Positions 5,130 to 5,415 of a stretch of DNA of 5,415 nucleotides are shown here, piece after piece. The stretch covers positions 7,382 through 12,796 of the forward strand of contig JALWQP010000149.1 of assembly GCA_027083045.1 (NCBI GenBank). The letters are read 5' to 3'. Every line of letters starts with the position of its first letter. Position 1 is the first letter of the stretch. The DNA comes from Desulfurococcales archaeon. GTDB lineage: Archaea; Thermoproteota; Thermoprotei_A; Sulfolobales; Desulfurococcaceae. Under the pieces are notes generated by a model. It did not search any database and was not told the DNA's origin. It saw only the letters and a program-made list of their open reading frames with translations. The translations under genes were made by a program, and so were the position numbers.

Positions 5130-5330
5130 TTACCTCTTGATCCCAAGTTCTTCTTCACGCATTATGGTTAGTATACGGGCGATATCCCTCCTAATATTCC
5201 TTATACGGGACGTATTGGTTAGTGTACCGACTTTTGATTGAAGCCTCAGCTTTATCAGTTCCAGTCTGAGCTCATTTAGTCTCCGTAGTCTTTCTTCAGG
5301 GCTCATCCTCCTTATCTCGTCAGGCTTCAT
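5130..5330 (-). CDS. rpl29p: 50S ribosomal protein L29 (uL29)
   Basis: A small 66-residue two-helix hairpin protein near the peptide exit tunnel, where it forms part of the docking surface for factors such as SRP. The first helix contains MKPDEIRRMSPEERLRRLNE, then LRLELIKLRLQSKVGTLTNT. The second helix has SRIRNIRRDIARILTIMREE. The family signature (R-x-x-[KR]-x-x-I-A-R-[IL]-x-T) is clear at residues 44-55. The length is normal for the family. The ATG at 5328-5330 is preceded by GGGAGGTGA at 5339-5347, spaced 8 bases. Its first 11 bases overlap the end of S3 in another frame, suggesting translational coupling. Confidence 0.96.
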   Translation of the reverse strand: MKPDEIRRMSPEERLRRLNELRLELIKLRLQSKVGTLTNTSRIRNIRRDIARILTIMREEELGIKR

Positions 5331-5415
5331 TCACTTCTTCACCTCCCACAACACTTTCCTCGGAGACTTGGGGCTTTAATGACTCAAGTTCTTCAGGCCT
5401 TACATTCTTTACCTC
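5320..5415 (-). CDS. rps3p: 30S ribosomal protein S3 (uS3), C-terminal tail only
   Basis: Only the last 31 codons and the stop are inside the window, running in from beyond position 5415. The translation is EVKNVRPEELESLKPQVSEE followed by SVVGGEEVNEA and TGA at 5320-5322. The other two minus-strand frames are closed here by stops. The acidic, low-complexity character fits the variable C-terminal tail of archaeal S3, and S3 is the expected gene upstream of L29. The sequence itself carries no KH-domain signature, so the call depends mainly on gene order. It overlaps L29 by 11 bases. Confidence 0.75.
   Translation of the reverse strand, partial: EVKNVRPEELESLKPQVSEESVVGGEEVNEA

Noticed and set aside
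1..5415. A novel defence, mobile or secondary-metabolism system
   Set aside because: All coding space is taken by thirteen ribosomal proteins and one RNase P subunit in standard archaeal order, with no integrase, repeat array, tRNA or foreign-looking gene.

Overview
This window is a stretch of an archaeal ribosomal-protein super-operon (the counterpart of the bacterial S10/spc region). It is read entirely from the minus strand, so transcription runs from position 5415 towards position 1. In transcription order the genes are: S3 (C-terminal end only), L29, RNase P protein Rnp1/Rpp29, S17, L14, L24, S4e, L5, S14, S8, L6, L32e, L19e and L18 (N-terminal 78 residues only). S4e, L32e and L19e have no bacterial counterpart, and an RNase P protein sits among the ribosomal genes, so the source is archaeal. 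L29 is followed directly by rnp1 with no aIF1/SUI1 gene between them, and the protein sequences look crenarchaeal. Together this suggests a hyperthermophilic member of the Thermoproteota, most likely Desulfurococcales. That assignment rests on recall of family sequences, not on a search.

Layout by region: 5320-5415 is the S3 tail; 5130-5330 L29; 4835-5113 rnp1; 4474-4821 S17; 4052-4474 L14; 3606-4040 L24; 2848-3606 S4e; 2285-2848 L5; 2102-2266 the short zinc-ribbon S14, found by translating the gap between L5 and S8; 1689-2090 S8; 1117-1674 L6; 698-1120 L32e; 243-701 L19e; 1-235 the start of L18. Genes are separated by at most 18 bases or overlap by 1 to 11 bases. No stretch longer than 20 bases is without a gene, and I saw no promoter, terminator, RNA gene, mobile element, repeat array or CRISPR.

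Almost every start codon is preceded by a strong purine-rich Shine-Dalgarno site of the GGTG/GGTGA type, usually lying over the stop codon or last codons of the upstream gene, which implies translational coupling along one polycistronic message. These sites also revise several starts: S8, L6, L5 and L24 probably begin at ATG codons inside their longest open frames. The exception is rnp1, which has no recognisable site.

Functionally, twelve of the fourteen genes supply proteins that bind 16S or 23S rRNA directly, and L5 and L18 also anchor 5S rRNA. S3 and L29 complete the ribosomal set. Rnp1 ties tRNA 5' processing to the same transcript. I found no evidence of a novel biological system; this is a conserved housekeeping locus and the findings are minor.
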